Source: a virus | Length of the DNA: 64,000 bases | Virus record (IMG/VR): IMGVR_UViG_3300030107_006644 | Span: 136,795-200,794 of that record | Reading direction: 5' to 3' (one strand) | Notes under the pieces: generated by a model | What the model was told of the DNA's origin: nothing | What the model saw: only the letters and a program-made list of their open reading frames with translations | Database searches by the model: none | Program-made: the position numbers and the translations under genes | In this document: piece after piece, positions 32,501-40,473 of the stretch | How positions within the stretch are numbered: position 1 is the first letter of the stretch | Layout: the number at the start of each line of letters is the position of its first letter

Positions 32501-33283
32501 ATGGGTAACTATTCTGGAACTATTCGATGCGGTCACTGTTACGAGCGAGGCCACAATCGGGCTGGCTGCGAGAAGCTGACCGAGCAACTTGCTACACAAT
32601 GGAGTCGCATCGAGACTGCGGGGTATGATGATGACAACTATACTCATAAGCGCACCCGTCAAATGCTAGCCAAGCGTCAGGGGTCTGACCCTCTCACTGG
32701 TGAGAGCACCCGCAAGCGTCGGGCGACCTACGGAGGCCGCAAGTGCTCATACTGCGGCGAGCCGGGTCACACTCGTCGCACTTGTCCGTCGATGAAGACT
32801 GACAAACAGAACTATCGCACGTTGACTGCAGCATCGCGCTCGACCCTCATTGAACGCATGCGCGAGCATGGTTTCGGACCCGGCTCGCTCTTGACTACCG
32901 TGTCAAAGGATTGGGAGGATGGCGAGTACAAGACCCGCACGGTCCCGATGATTGTCAAGTCCGTGGACTGGGAAGCGATCCACCAACGGACATGGGGCAG
33001 TCAGGGTCAGGGTGGCCCCGAATGTGTCACAGTGCTCCGCATGAATGATAGCCGCATCGTTCAGATTATGCTTCCTAACTGCGTTACAGGCTACGATCCT
33101 AGCTGGAATCGCGTTGAGCTTGCTGGTCGAGTAGAGGACGTGCAGCCTCCCGCTGGATGGCTCGATGCATCGGAACTCGACTCCAAGACCATGGGCCAAG
33201 TGGTCGAACTCTTTGAAACTGGGGTTGCCCGCGACTACTACTGGTGGCAGCGACAGCCCGAAATAGAAGGACAGGAAGGTTAA
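32501..33283 (+). CDS. Protein with two CCHC zinc knuckles
   Basis: 260 aa. Two exact CX2CX4HX4C knuckles: CGHCYERGHNRAGC near residue 10 and CSYCGEPGHTRRTC near residue 83, of the retroviral nucleocapsid type that binds single-stranded nucleic acid. Between them lies a basic stretch (HKRTRQMLAKRQGS). The C-terminal 140 residues are beta-rich (RTVPMIVKSVDW, CVTVLRMNDSRIVQIML). CCHC knuckles are rare in phages, so an RNA-binding role is worth testing. Confidence 0.8.
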   Translation: MGNYSGTIRCGHCYERGHNRAGCEKLTEQLATQWSRIETAGYDDDNYTHKRTRQMLAKRQGSDPLTGESTRKRRATYGGRKCSYCGEPGHTRRTCPSMKTDKQNYRTLTAASRSTLIERMREHGFGPGSLLTTVSKDWEDGEYKTRTVPMIVKSVDWEAIHQRTWGSQGQGGPECVTVLRMNDSRIVQIMLPNCVTGYDPSWNRVELAGRVEDVQPPAGWLDASELDSKTMGQVVELFETGVARDYYWWQRQPEIEGQEG

Positions 33284-33290
33284 ACCTTTC

Positions 33291-33345
33291 TTGACATTCT
33301 CTTGACAACTTCGCTATTGACTTTTCCTCTCCCCTGTGGGATAAT
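33291..33345 (+). promoter_or_regulatory. Triple -35 promoter
   Basis: TTGACA 33291, TTGACA 33302, TTGACT 33317, 17 nt, GATAAT 33340-33345. TTAAACCTT sits at 33280-33288. Drives 33375. Confidence 0.88.
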
Positions 33346-33374
33346 ACAGGGGTAATCGAGCAAGGAGCTATCCG

Positions 33375-33935
33375 ATGACTGACACGCCGACCACTTCTGA
33401 CCTTCGCGCCCTCAAGCTGACCGAGGACGAATGGCACTCACTCATGCACATGGGTGAGTTTGATCCTATTCGCGCTCACATGGATATGCTTGTGCTGGCT
33501 GGGCTTGCCGTGCGAACGCACATTCACCCGCCCGAATGGGATCTGACCGAGGCCGGTCACGCAGCCTGCAACGCGATTGATCTCATCCTCGACTGGGATG
33601 ACTTTGTATTCGTAGGCGACGGAGAGGACACCGAGCCTTTCGGCGTTATTCAGCTTGAGAACGCTTCTGATGCCTCTGATACGGTCTTCCTGAATGGTGA
33701 GCCTATCGAGCGCAGCGAAGCCGTAGAACTGGCTTCTGAGGCCCCTAAGCGCATCGGCGTAGGATCGCTTGTGCGCCACCAGCACCACGGCGAAGGTCTA
33801 GTGACCGATCATTTCATGTGGGATGGCGACTGGGGCGGCTTCAGGATTAAACTTCTTAAACCTTCCCAAACTGGCGCTACAACCTCGATTACCGAGTTTA
33901 GTGACCGCGCCGATTCCTTTGAACTTGTAAGTTAA
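33375..33935 (+). CDS. Unknown protein with C-terminal GDLV-like domain
   Basis: 186 aa, GCAAGGAG upstream. N-terminus has winged-helix-like pattern (MHMGEFDPIRAHMDMLVLAG, HPPEWDLTEAGHAAC), an acidic linker, then IGVGSLVRHQHHGEGLV and FRIKLLKPS, a GSLV variant of the SH3-like module. Could be a DNA-binding regulator; inference only. Confidence 0.62.
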   Translation: MTDTPTTSDLRALKLTEDEWHSLMHMGEFDPIRAHMDMLVLAGLAVRTHIHPPEWDLTEAGHAACNAIDLILDWDDFVFVGDGEDTEPFGVIQLENASDASDTVFLNGEPIERSEAVELASEAPKRIGVGSLVRHQHHGEGLVTDHFMWDGDWGGFRIKLLKPSQTGATTSITEFSDRADSFELVS

Positions 33936-33942
33936 ACCTCTC

Positions 33943-33997
33943 TTGACATTTACTTGACAAGATAATCCTTGACCTTTTACCCCCACCGTGCTATATT
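33943..33997 (+). promoter_or_regulatory. Triple -35 promoter
   Basis: TTGACA 33943, TTGACA 33954, TTGACC 33969, 17 nt, TATATT 33992-33997. Drives 34047; a variant TTAAACCTC lies just upstream. Confidence 0.86.
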
Positions 33998-34046
33998 TAT
34001 AATGTGAGCGAGGGATGAACCCTCGCCTTGACCTAGGAGTCCTATC

Positions 34047-35114
34047 ATGGCTGTCGATTTCGCCACTTTCCGTTCTGTCGTTCCTCATGTCACTGCTGCC
34101 CGCTTCCCCGTGCTCTTGCGCGGTCGTCACGGTGTCGGTAAATCACAGGTTGTTTATCAGCTTGCAGGCGATCTCGATCTCCCCGTTGTGGAGCGTCGAG
34201 CTTCGCAAATGACCGAGGGCGATCTTCTCGGCCTTCCGTCTACCGATGGCGCGACCACCCGATGGAACCCGCCTGTCTGGTTTAAGACCGCGTGCGAGAC
34301 TCCTGTTGTGCTCTTTCTGGATGAGGTTGACCGTGCGACGGTCGAGGTCCGTCAGGGCATTTTCGAGTTGACCGATAGCCGCAAGCTGGCTGGGTTCTCG
34401 CTCCATGAGGACACGATCATCATCGCAGCCGTCAACGGTGGCGAACATGGCGCTCAATATCAGGTCGGCGAAATGGACCCGGCAGAGCTTGACCGCTACA
34501 CGGTCTTCGACGTTGAGCCTTCCCATGAGGATTGGCTTGAGTGGGCGAAGTCTAACGTCGATGGCGTCGTTTGGGACTTCATCAACAACAATCGGAACCA
34601 CCTTGAGCACGCTGGCGACTTTGAGCCGAACAAGGTTTACCCTTCCCGTCGTTCGTGGGATCGGCTCAATCAGGCTGCGACTGGTGCGGCTCTCTTTGAA
34701 GAGGGTGCCGATCTCGGTCTGCTCTACAACCTGACTTGCGCGTTTGTCGGCTTTGAAGCTGGCGTTGCGTTCAAGGACTTCGTTGAGAACTATTCCCGTC
34801 AGGTCACTGTCGAGGATATTTTGGTCAAGGGTGAGATTGACCGTACCTCCGAGTTCACGATCAACGAGCACAGTGCTTTGGTCGAAAAGATGGAGGCAAC
34901 CGAGACTTTCGCGGATCACCTGCCTTCCGAGCAGATTCAGAACCTCGCTGATTTCTTCGTCACGCTGCCTTCTGAAGTTGCTATGAAGCTGTGGACCGTC
35001 ATGGGTAACGGCGAGATCCAGAACACTGTCGATCTCCACCAGTCCACTGCGTCCGATGGTCGCTCCGTGTCTGGATACCTCGTTGAGCTTCTGACCGGCG
35101 AGGCAGCAAGTTAA
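34047..35114 (+). CDS. MoxR-type AAA+ ATPase
   Basis: 355 aa. Walker A GRHGVGKS (residues about 26-33), Walker B VVLFLDEVDR (about 88-97), and a sensor-like IIIAAVNGG. C-terminal 150 residues are helical. MoxR ATPases remodel partners and are typically encoded beside a VWA protein, as here (next gene). By analogy with RavA-ViaA or MoxR-VWA pairs, the two would form one chaperone-like machine. Terminator-like hairpin and a new promoter separate the genes. Confidence 0.85.
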   Translation: MAVDFATFRSVVPHVTAARFPVLLRGRHGVGKSQVVYQLAGDLDLPVVERRASQMTEGDLLGLPSTDGATTRWNPPVWFKTACETPVVLFLDEVDRATVEVRQGIFELTDSRKLAGFSLHEDTIIIAAVNGGEHGAQYQVGEMDPAELDRYTVFDVEPSHEDWLEWAKSNVDGVVWDFINNNRNHLEHAGDFEPNKVYPSRRSWDRLNQAATGAALFEEGADLGLLYNLTCAFVGFEAGVAFKDFVENYSRQVTVEDILVKGEIDRTSEFTINEHSALVEKMEATETFADHLPSEQIQNLADFFVTLPSEVAMKLWTVMGNGEIQNTVDLHQSTASDGRSVSGYLVELLTGEAAS

Positions 35115-35123
35115 ACCTTGAAC

Positions 35124-35144
35124 GTCCCCCGCTTGTCGGGGGAC
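35124..35144 (+). terminator. Terminator-like hairpin
   Basis: GTCCCCCG (35124-35131) pairs with CGGGGGAC (35137-35144), an 8-bp GC stem with a 5-nt loop. The following sequence is TTAAACCTTT rather than a pure T run, so strength is uncertain. Confidence 0.55.
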
Positions 35145-35155
35145 TTAAACCTTTC

Positions 35156-35210
35156 TTGACATTCTCTTGACAACTTTGCCCTTGATTTTTTCGCTCCAGC
35201 GTGCTATATT
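35156..35210 (+). promoter_or_regulatory. Triple -35 promoter
   Basis: TTGACA 35156, TTGACA 35167, TTGATT 35182, 17 nt, TATATT 35205-35210. TTAAACCTT at 35145-35153. Drives 35234. Confidence 0.88.
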
Positions 35211-35233
35211 ATATGTGTAGTAAGGAGATTTCT

Positions 35234-36430
35234 ATGACCGACCAGCCTTCGACCTTCGACCTCAACAAGCACACTGCGCGTCTGCTTATGAACGAGCCCT
35301 TCTTTGCCGCGCTCTCGCGCCGGATCAATAAGCGCAAGTCCAGCGCGATCCCGACTGCCGGTGTGCGCGTGACCGATGATGGTCACTTTGAAATGCTTTA
35401 TAATCCTGCTTTCTTTGAGGAGTTGACCGACGTGCAGCGTGCGGGCGTCCTTAAGCATGAGTTCTACCACCTTGTTTTTGAGCACGTCACTGGACGGTTG
35501 CCCGAGGCTGGTATGTCTAAAATGTGGAACATCGCCACAGACCTCGCGATCAACAGTCACCTTGTGGGCGAGTTGCCCGAACAGTGCTGTATGCCCGGTC
35601 AAGGCCCGTTCGCCGATATGGAGTTGGGCAAGTCTGCCGAGTTCTACTTTGCCGCACTGAAGAAGAAGGCAGAGGAGCAGGACGAGCAGGAGGGCGACGG
35701 TGAAGGTGGCGGATCCGGCGACCCGTCCGATCAAATGGGCGATAGCTTTGATGACCACAGCGGCTGGGGAGAGGGTTCAGGGACCGCTCAAGACATCGCG
35801 AAGGAGCGTCTTAAGGATTCGGTCAAGAAAGCCGCTGAAGAGGCTCAGAAGGCCAATAGCTGGGGTTCTGTTAGCTCCTCGTGCCGTCAAGACATCCTTG
35901 AGCGCATCGCGACCCGCATCGACTGGCGCAAGGTGCTCCGCTACTTCATTAAAACTTCTCAACGGTCTAACCGTACTCGCACGGTCAAGCGTTTGAACAA
36001 GCGTTACCCCTACATTCACGCGGGTTCTCGCGTCAGGCGTCAGGCCCGTATCGCGATCAGCATCGATCAGTCTGGTTCCGTTGATGATGGCATGCTTGCC
36101 GCGTTCTTCTCCGAGTTGAACAAGCTGGCCGAGCTTGCCGAGTTTACGGTTGTTCCTTTCGACACCGAGGTTGCAGAGGATCACGTCCACGTCTGGAAGC
36201 GCGGAGAGCGCCGCAAGTGGGTCCGTGTTCGCTATGGAGGCACTTGCTTCAACGCTCCGACCCGATACGTCAATGAGGGCAACTTCGACGGTCACATCGT
36301 CCTGACGGACCTCATGGCCCCTAAGCCAATCGCTAGCCGATGCCAGCGTATGTGGATGACGACCAAGCAGTACGCGGAGCGTCCTTACTTTCAAACCAAC
36401 GAGCGTATCATCGCTATTGATACGCAATAA
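35234..36430 (+). CDS. VWA-like protein with metallopeptidase motif (MoxR partner)
   Basis: 398 aa from ATG 35234 (AAGGAG upstream). N-terminal domain carries His75-Glu-Phe-Tyr-His79 (LKHEFYHLVFEH), the HExxH of DUF2201-type putative metallopeptidases. An acidic Gly/Glu linker follows. The C-terminal domain is VWA-like with Asp278-x-Ser-Gly-Ser (SIDQSGSV). This two-domain arrangement is known as the partner of MoxR ATPases. Substrate unknown. Confidence 0.82.
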   Translation: MTDQPSTFDLNKHTARLLMNEPFFAALSRRINKRKSSAIPTAGVRVTDDGHFEMLYNPAFFEELTDVQRAGVLKHEFYHLVFEHVTGRLPEAGMSKMWNIATDLAINSHLVGELPEQCCMPGQGPFADMELGKSAEFYFAALKKKAEEQDEQEGDGEGGGSGDPSDQMGDSFDDHSGWGEGSGTAQDIAKERLKDSVKKAAEEAQKANSWGSVSSSCRQDILERIATRIDWRKVLRYFIKTSQRSNRTRTVKRLNKRYPYIHAGSRVRRQARIAISIDQSGSVDDGMLAAFFSELNKLAELAEFTVVPFDTEVAEDHVHVWKRGERRKWVRVRYGGTCFNAPTRYVNEGNFDGHIVLTDLMAPKPIASRCQRMWMTTKQYAERPYFQTNERIIAIDTQ

Positions 36431-36460
36431 ACAACACAACTTAAACCTTTGGAGGGTTTT

Positions 36461-36562
36461 GTGATTACTACTGCAGCAGCTATTTTGTTTTGTTCTCTTT
36501 GGGTCGCCGCCTTTTCGGTGCTTGGCTATGAAGCATGCGCCCCGCTCATTCGTGGGGTGTAA
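36461..36562 (+). CDS. Tiny membrane peptide
   Basis: 33 aa, GTG start behind TTGGAGGG. One hydrophobic segment (AAAILFCSLWVAAFSVLGY). Good ribosome site supports coding. Confidence 0.5.
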   Translation: MITTAAAILFCSLWVAAFSVLGYEACAPLIRGV

Positions 36563-36563
36563 C

Positions 36564-36884
36564 ATGGCTATTTTCTCAAGAGACACGCGAGGAACCAATC
36601 AGACCGTTATTCAAGAGTGGTCCGAGGGTAGAAGTGCCAGAAATCATAAAGGTACACTGACCACAAACGGTATCTATCTTTACAGTTACACAGTGGTTAT
36701 TGGTATCAGGCTTGAGTCCGGTGTAACAATCGTCAAGGACTGCACTGCGCCCGCTGGCATGTTCCATTCTATGACCACTTCACAGCATGTAGGCGCAGCA
36801 AAGCGAGTAGCTAACACTGTCATGCATCCAAGGGTCTGGGAAGCAACGCCCGAACTGCATGAGTTCTCCGATGTGCCATTTTAA
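36564..36884 (+). CDS. Unknown small phage protein
   Basis: 106 aa from ATG 36564, one base after the previous stop. Centre reads GTLTTNGIYLYSYTVVIGIRL and FHSMTTSQHVGAAKRVAN, a pattern I recall in hypothetical phage proteins. No catalytic motif. Confidence 0.65.
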   Translation: MAIFSRDTRGTNQTVIQEWSEGRSARNHKGTLTTNGIYLYSYTVVIGIRLESGVTIVKDCTAPAGMFHSMTTSQHVGAAKRVANTVMHPRVWEATPELHEFSDVPF

Positions 36885-36899
36885 GGGTCGAGGGTAATA

Positions 36900-37220
36900 A
36901 TGAAGTATTATTTAACGAAAACAGACGTTAGACGCGGGGATCCTCAAAAGGGTGAACCCGCTATTGTTGCGACAGAAGTTGTGATGACCAAGCCAGCAAC
37001 GTACAAGGCGACAGAAGGAGCACGCCAACGCTGGACCGCTATGGGTATTGAAAACCTGCATGTCATTGAACACAAAGCCAAGCGATACAACAGTTTGGTG
37101 AGGGAACAGAATAAAAGACGCAAAGCAGAGAAGAAGATGACCAAGGCAGACTTGGCCGAGATTGCTGCAGCGTTCGCAGACAATGACGAGGAGAATAAGG
37201 AAGAGGGTAGTAATGATTAA
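36900..37220 (+). CDS. Unknown small basic protein
   Basis: 106 aa. MKYYLTKTDVRRGDPQKGEP, a helical Lys-rich middle, and an acidic tail (FADNDEENKEEGSND). Overlaps the next gene by 8 nt. Confidence 0.6.
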   Translation: MKYYLTKTDVRRGDPQKGEPAIVATEVVMTKPATYKATEGARQRWTAMGIENLHVIEHKAKRYNSLVREQNKRRKAEKKMTKADLAEIAAAFADNDEENKEEGSND

Positions 37221-37332
37221 AAAGATTATTGCTGCATTGATTGTGATACTTCTATGGGAGAATAGACACACTATTGCAGAACACATTAAGGTATTCTGGT
37301 ATGAAGGTGTTACCATTTCCCAGAACGGTTAG
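37213..37332 (+). CDS. Tiny membrane-anchored peptide
   Basis: 39 aa. Hydrophobic start (KKIIAALIVILLWE) then a soluble end VFWYEGVTISQNG. GAGGGTAGTA upstream and overlap with the previous gene favour coding. Confidence 0.5.
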   Translation: MIKKIIAALIVILLWENRHTIAEHIKVFWYEGVTISQNG

Positions 37333-37346
37333 GAGGGATCAGGCCC

Positions 37347-37418
37347 GTGGAGTTTCATCGGGTTAGGACAAAGCAAGTTAAACCTTTCTATAAAGTGAGC
37401 GAAGAGGTAACAAAATGA
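37347..37418 (+). CDS. Possible tiny ORF
   Basis: 23 aa, GTG start with AGGAGGGATC upstream (MEFHRVRTKQVKPFYKVSEE and on). Contains an in-frame TTAAACCTT. Weak evidence. Confidence 0.25.
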   Translation: MEFHRVRTKQVKPFYKVSEEVTK

Positions 37419-37488
37419 GGGGATGATCTAGTATATACACGATGCACCACTGTGTCAACGTGTCAAAACATATACGGTTAGCTGGGGA

Positions 37489-37510
37489 AGCGTATCAAAA
37501 GGTATACGCT
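37489..37510 (+). other. Hairpin
   Basis: AGCGTAT (37489-37495) is complementary to ATACGCT (37504-37510) with an 8-nt loop; a TTAAACCTT motif follows at 37518. It could be RNA or a protein-binding palindrome. Confidence 0.4.
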
Positions 37511-37550
37511 GCTCAAGTTAAACCTTTGTCACATAAATGTCACACAAGGC

Positions 37551-37646
37551 ATGCTACAAGTGCGACAAGGGTGGACATGACAAGGCCGAGGGCCGAGGAG
37601 AATATAAATGTATCAGCGTAACAACAATGATGCTACAAATGCGACA
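37551..37646 (+). repeat. Direct repeat pair, 17 bp
   Basis: ATGCTACAAGTGCGACA at 37551-37567 recurs with one change at 37630-37646, 79 nt apart, within a mostly non-coding stretch. Confidence 0.7.
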
Positions 37647-37772
37647 GACGAGAGCGCAGGTTATAACGACCATATCAGTGACGCACTAGCATGTGTCTTT
37701 ATGTGTATCATTGTATACATCATGTGCTACATAGGGTTTGCTCTTGACGTTGCAGGAGGATACGAAAGATGA
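37608..37772 (+). CDS. Small membrane protein
   Basis: 54 aa, GAGGAG before ATG. N-terminal 25 residues are polar (MYQRNNNDATNATDESAGYN), followed by one membrane segment rich in Cys and Ile (CVFMCIIVYIMCYIGFAL). The only likely gene in this region. Confidence 0.5.
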   Translation: MYQRNNNDATNATDESAGYNDHISDALACVFMCIIVYIMCYIGFALDVAGGYER

Positions 37773-38076
37773 GCGAGGGTAATAAAATAAATAATGATAC
37801 ACAATAATACATACAACACATGTAACACAGGTGATACAAGCAACACATAAAGGGACACAAGCATAAGGTAGGTGTAACCTATGTAACCAGTGACACATAT
37901 AAAGCGTATACATTTATATATGCTACACAAAAGCATAGTAATAACAAGCACATACACTACCCCCCCTCCCCTCTCCCGGAATGTAAGTACCTGTAATCAT
38001 TGGGGTTTCAAGCGACGACTAGATCAACGTGTGATCGCTATGAAAAAAACGTAGATCTTCATTTTTCAGAAAATAT
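37773..38076 (+). other. Non-coding region with CA-rich strand and pyrimidine tract
   Basis: No ORF with a ribosome site. The + strand is rich in ACAC and TGTAAC-like steps (TGTAAC occurs three times between 37815 and 37885) and has a pyrimidine tract of seven C followed by TCCCCTCTCCC at 37960-37977. Near 38020 lies GATCA-ACGTG-TGATC, a small inverted repeat. It could be a replication or transcription control region; nothing decisive is visible. Confidence 0.4.
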
Positions 38077-38105
38077 TTGACAAATTTCGTAGGATAGGTT
38101 ATATT
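38077..38105 (+). promoter_or_regulatory. Sigma70-type promoter
   Basis: TTGACA 38077-38082, 17 nt, TATATT 38100-38105; single -35 box. Leader of about 70 nt before the endonuclease gene at 38180. Confidence 0.75.
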
Positions 38106-38179
38106 TATATGTGAGGGCTAAAAGATATGACAGTAAGTGAAGCCCCAAAAATTTTGCAAAGTAAAAAATCGAGGATATA

Positions 38180-39814
38180 ATGGCAGAATGCAGAGAATGT
38201 GGCGGTCCGATTCCGCCCAAGAAGACGAGCCGAGGGCCAAAGAAGAAGTATTGCAGTGAAAGATGCATGGATTTGTGGCACTACAAAAACGGAAAGCACA
38301 AATATGTGAAGAAGAACCCAAATTGGGGTAGTCTAACGCCAAAGCGAGAGGCCGAAAGGAAAAAGAGGCGAGAAGAGTACGAATGGTACAGCCAAAATTG
38401 GCTAACAGCGACAGATCTTGGCGATCACTTGGGGATTCACCCGACAGGAGTGTTCCACAGGGCCAAAAAGCTTGGAATAAGACCCAAAATTGTGTTGTGG
38501 AGCGGTAAGAAGTCGTTCTACAGCCCAGAACAGGCCAAACAGATCGAGGAGGAGTATTTAGAAACACCGATTCCAGAAGGATTTCTAAAAAAGGTAGATG
38601 CAGCAGAGTACATATCCATGGCGGAGGGTACATTTGACTGGTATGTTCTTAAAAGAGAGATAGTACCCAGCATGGAATGGCAACAGACGCATGGTCAGAG
38701 AAATAAATGCTTTCTATATAGCGTAGAATCGTTAGACGAGTTCCAAGAGGGTATGGATGCCAAGAGAGCCGAGAGAGCCGCTGTACGGGAAGCTAGGGCT
38801 GCTGAAAGAGAGGCGAGGGAGGTCGCCCGAGTAGAGGCTACTACGGGTAGGCTGACCATGCAACAGGTAGCTGCGCTTCATGGAGTCTCAGTAACCACTG
38901 TTCTTAAGTGGGTTAACCACGGTTTGGTGCCGTATGTTACGTTTAGCGGAGTTTATTACATCGATGAAGACGGTGTGCAAGAGAAGCCGTTTGTCATAAA
39001 GGAACACACACCTTCTCAAACCCTCACTGATGAGGAGCGGCGATTGAACGAAATGTTCACGGCTATAGAACGTAGCAAAAACATATCTTCTGATTATGAT
39101 ATGGAGAGGCAACACCAACGTGAGCGAACAGAAGAGCTTAGTAGAAGGCAGAAGGAGCGTTGGAAAGATCCGAATGTCAAGTTTAGGATCCTTGTTGCAA
39201 ATGCCATTAAGGGCGATATCAAGAAAAATACGAAGGATCGGTACTTCCGCTTAGCGGTAAGAGATAGCTGGAAAGCGCTTAAAGAGAAGTGCGGGTATGA
39301 CTGTGCTGCTCTTATCAAGCATATCGAGTCGCAATTTACCGATGAAATGAATTGGGATAACCACGGAAGGGTTAAAAAGGAAGGAGAAGGCTTTACATGG
39401 CAAATAGATCACATTAAGCCTCGCTCTGCTTTTAAATATACAAGCGTCGACGACCCTAAATTCGCTGAATGTTGGAGTTTAAATAACCTTAGACCGCTCG
39501 ATGCAAGGCTCAACCTGTCTAAAGGTAGTGATAGTGAAGATAAGAAACCCACTTTAAAGCCCTCAAACGACAGAAAAAAATTCTCGCAAAAAAATTCGGC
39601 GCCGTTTTTGGCTTCTCCCTACAAGGATTACCTACATCCTTCGGAAGTTGCGCACAAACTTGACGTCTGTGAAGACACTGTGCGTAGATGGATACGTCAA
39701 GGAAAAATTTCTGCCGCGAAAATTGGCAATGCGCTTTACATTCACGAAGATAATGTCGAGCGGCCGGCCCGTCGCGCGTGGGGATCGGTCCGAAAAGTCG
39801 ACTACAGGTACTGA
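38180..39814 (+). CDS. Multi-HTH HNH endonuclease
   Basis: 544 aa. N-terminal zinc finger (CRECGGPIP ... KKYCSERCMDLW). Four excisionase/MerR-like HTH modules: about 74-100 (TATDLGDHLGIHPTGVFHRA), 135-163 (KKVDAAEYISMAEGTFDWYV), 227-268 (TMQQVAALHGVSVTTVLKWV) and 488-530 (HPSEVAHKLDVCEDTVRRWI). The nuclease core is HNH: Ile409-Asp410-His411 in WQIDHIKPR and NNLRPLDARLNLSKGS. A coiled Arg/Glu helix joins them. Likely a free-standing homing-type endonuclease with unusually many recognition modules. Confidence 0.85.
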   Translation: MAECRECGGPIPPKKTSRGPKKKYCSERCMDLWHYKNGKHKYVKKNPNWGSLTPKREAERKKRREEYEWYSQNWLTATDLGDHLGIHPTGVFHRAKKLGIRPKIVLWSGKKSFYSPEQAKQIEEEYLETPIPEGFLKKVDAAEYISMAEGTFDWYVLKREIVPSMEWQQTHGQRNKCFLYSVESLDEFQEGMDAKRAERAAVREARAAEREAREVARVEATTGRLTMQQVAALHGVSVTTVLKWVNHGLVPYVTFSGVYYIDEDGVQEKPFVIKEHTPSQTLTDEERRLNEMFTAIERSKNISSDYDMERQHQRERTEELSRRQKERWKDPNVKFRILVANAIKGDIKKNTKDRYFRLAVRDSWKALKEKCGYDCAALIKHIESQFTDEMNWDNHGRVKKEGEGFTWQIDHIKPRSAFKYTSVDDPKFAECWSLNNLRPLDARLNLSKGSDSEDKKPTLKPSNDRKKFSQKNSAPFLASPYKDYLHPSEVAHKLDVCEDTVRRWIRQGKISAAKIGNALYIHEDNVERPARRAWGSVRKVDYRY

Positions 39815-39852
39815 AATTGCAAGGCTACTACTTAATAGAAGGGAGTGGCTTG

Positions 39853-40095
39853 ATGAACAAGGGCGATCTTGTATGGTGGTACGACTTGTATGATGATGAT
39901 ATCGTCAAAGACGCCGGTTCCGGAGTTGTCTTAGAGTCCAAGACATGGCGCTATGATAGTGAACCCGAGAGGGGCCCGAATTTCTCATCGAACATAATAC
40001 GAACGATTCATCGTGTGTATAAGTTTAAAACATGTAATGAAGACTGGTATACTGAATCAAATTTGGAACTTCTTTCAGAAAAAACAGAAGATTAG
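39853..40095 (+). CDS. GDLV-family SH3-like protein
   Basis: 80 aa from ATG 39853 (GGGAG upstream). MNKGDLVWWYDLYDDD, GSGVVLESKTW, HRVYKFKTCNEDW, ESNLELLSEK. A family member outside the main array. Confidence 0.65.
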   Translation: MNKGDLVWWYDLYDDDIVKDAGSGVVLESKTWRYDSEPERGPNFSSNIIRTIHRVYKFKTCNEDWYTESNLELLSEKTED

Positions 40096-40152
40096 TATAA
40101 GTTGGCCTCTAGTTACTTATGAGGCTTACCTCACATTTTATTAGGAGTGTAA

Positions 40153-40455
40153 ATGTTGTCAAACTCAGCTTCCGGTTCAATTGACATAGAAGAGCTTCTC
40201 AAAGAGATGCTTTTAGTTCAATCGAGTGCTTCAAAAGCTACAAAAGAGCCAACACCTTATCAGGTTGTTAGTGGTTCTGGTGATGCTTGGTATTTTAGCC
40301 CCCAAGACAGAAAAATGGTTAGAGTTCAACGTGGTTCTGAAGTATTGGTTTTGTCGAAAGAGACTGATATTCCCGGAAAGGTTTATGTTACGGACAGTAG
40401 TTCAAAAATATTTCTGATGCCAGTTGAAGAAATCATTGATATCGGATACAATTAA
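40153..40455 (+). CDS. Small unknown protein
   Basis: 100 aa, TTAGGAG upstream. An acidic helix (SIDIEELLKEMLLVQ) precedes beta strands (AWYFSPQDRKMVRVQRGSE, VYVTDSSSKIFLMPVEEII). Not recognised. Confidence 0.6.
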   Translation: MLSNSASGSIDIEELLKEMLLVQSSASKATKEPTPYQVVSGSGDAWYFSPQDRKMVRVQRGSEVLVLSKETDIPGKVYVTDSSSKIFLMPVEEIIDIGYN

Positions 40456-40473
40456 ATTATAACAGGAGGCGGC

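Noticed and set aside
34143-35039. 298-aa ORF on the minus strand
   Set aside because: It lies exactly opposite the MoxR gene, has no ribosome site or known motif, and its length follows from the GC-rich codon use of the real gene.
35201-35233. N-terminal extension of the VWA gene
   Set aside because: It would be encoded within the -10 region of the promoter; ATG 35234 has AAGGAG.
35777-36598. 273-aa ORF on the minus strand
   Set aside because: It is antisense to the VWA/metallopeptidase gene; no motif or start signal supports it.
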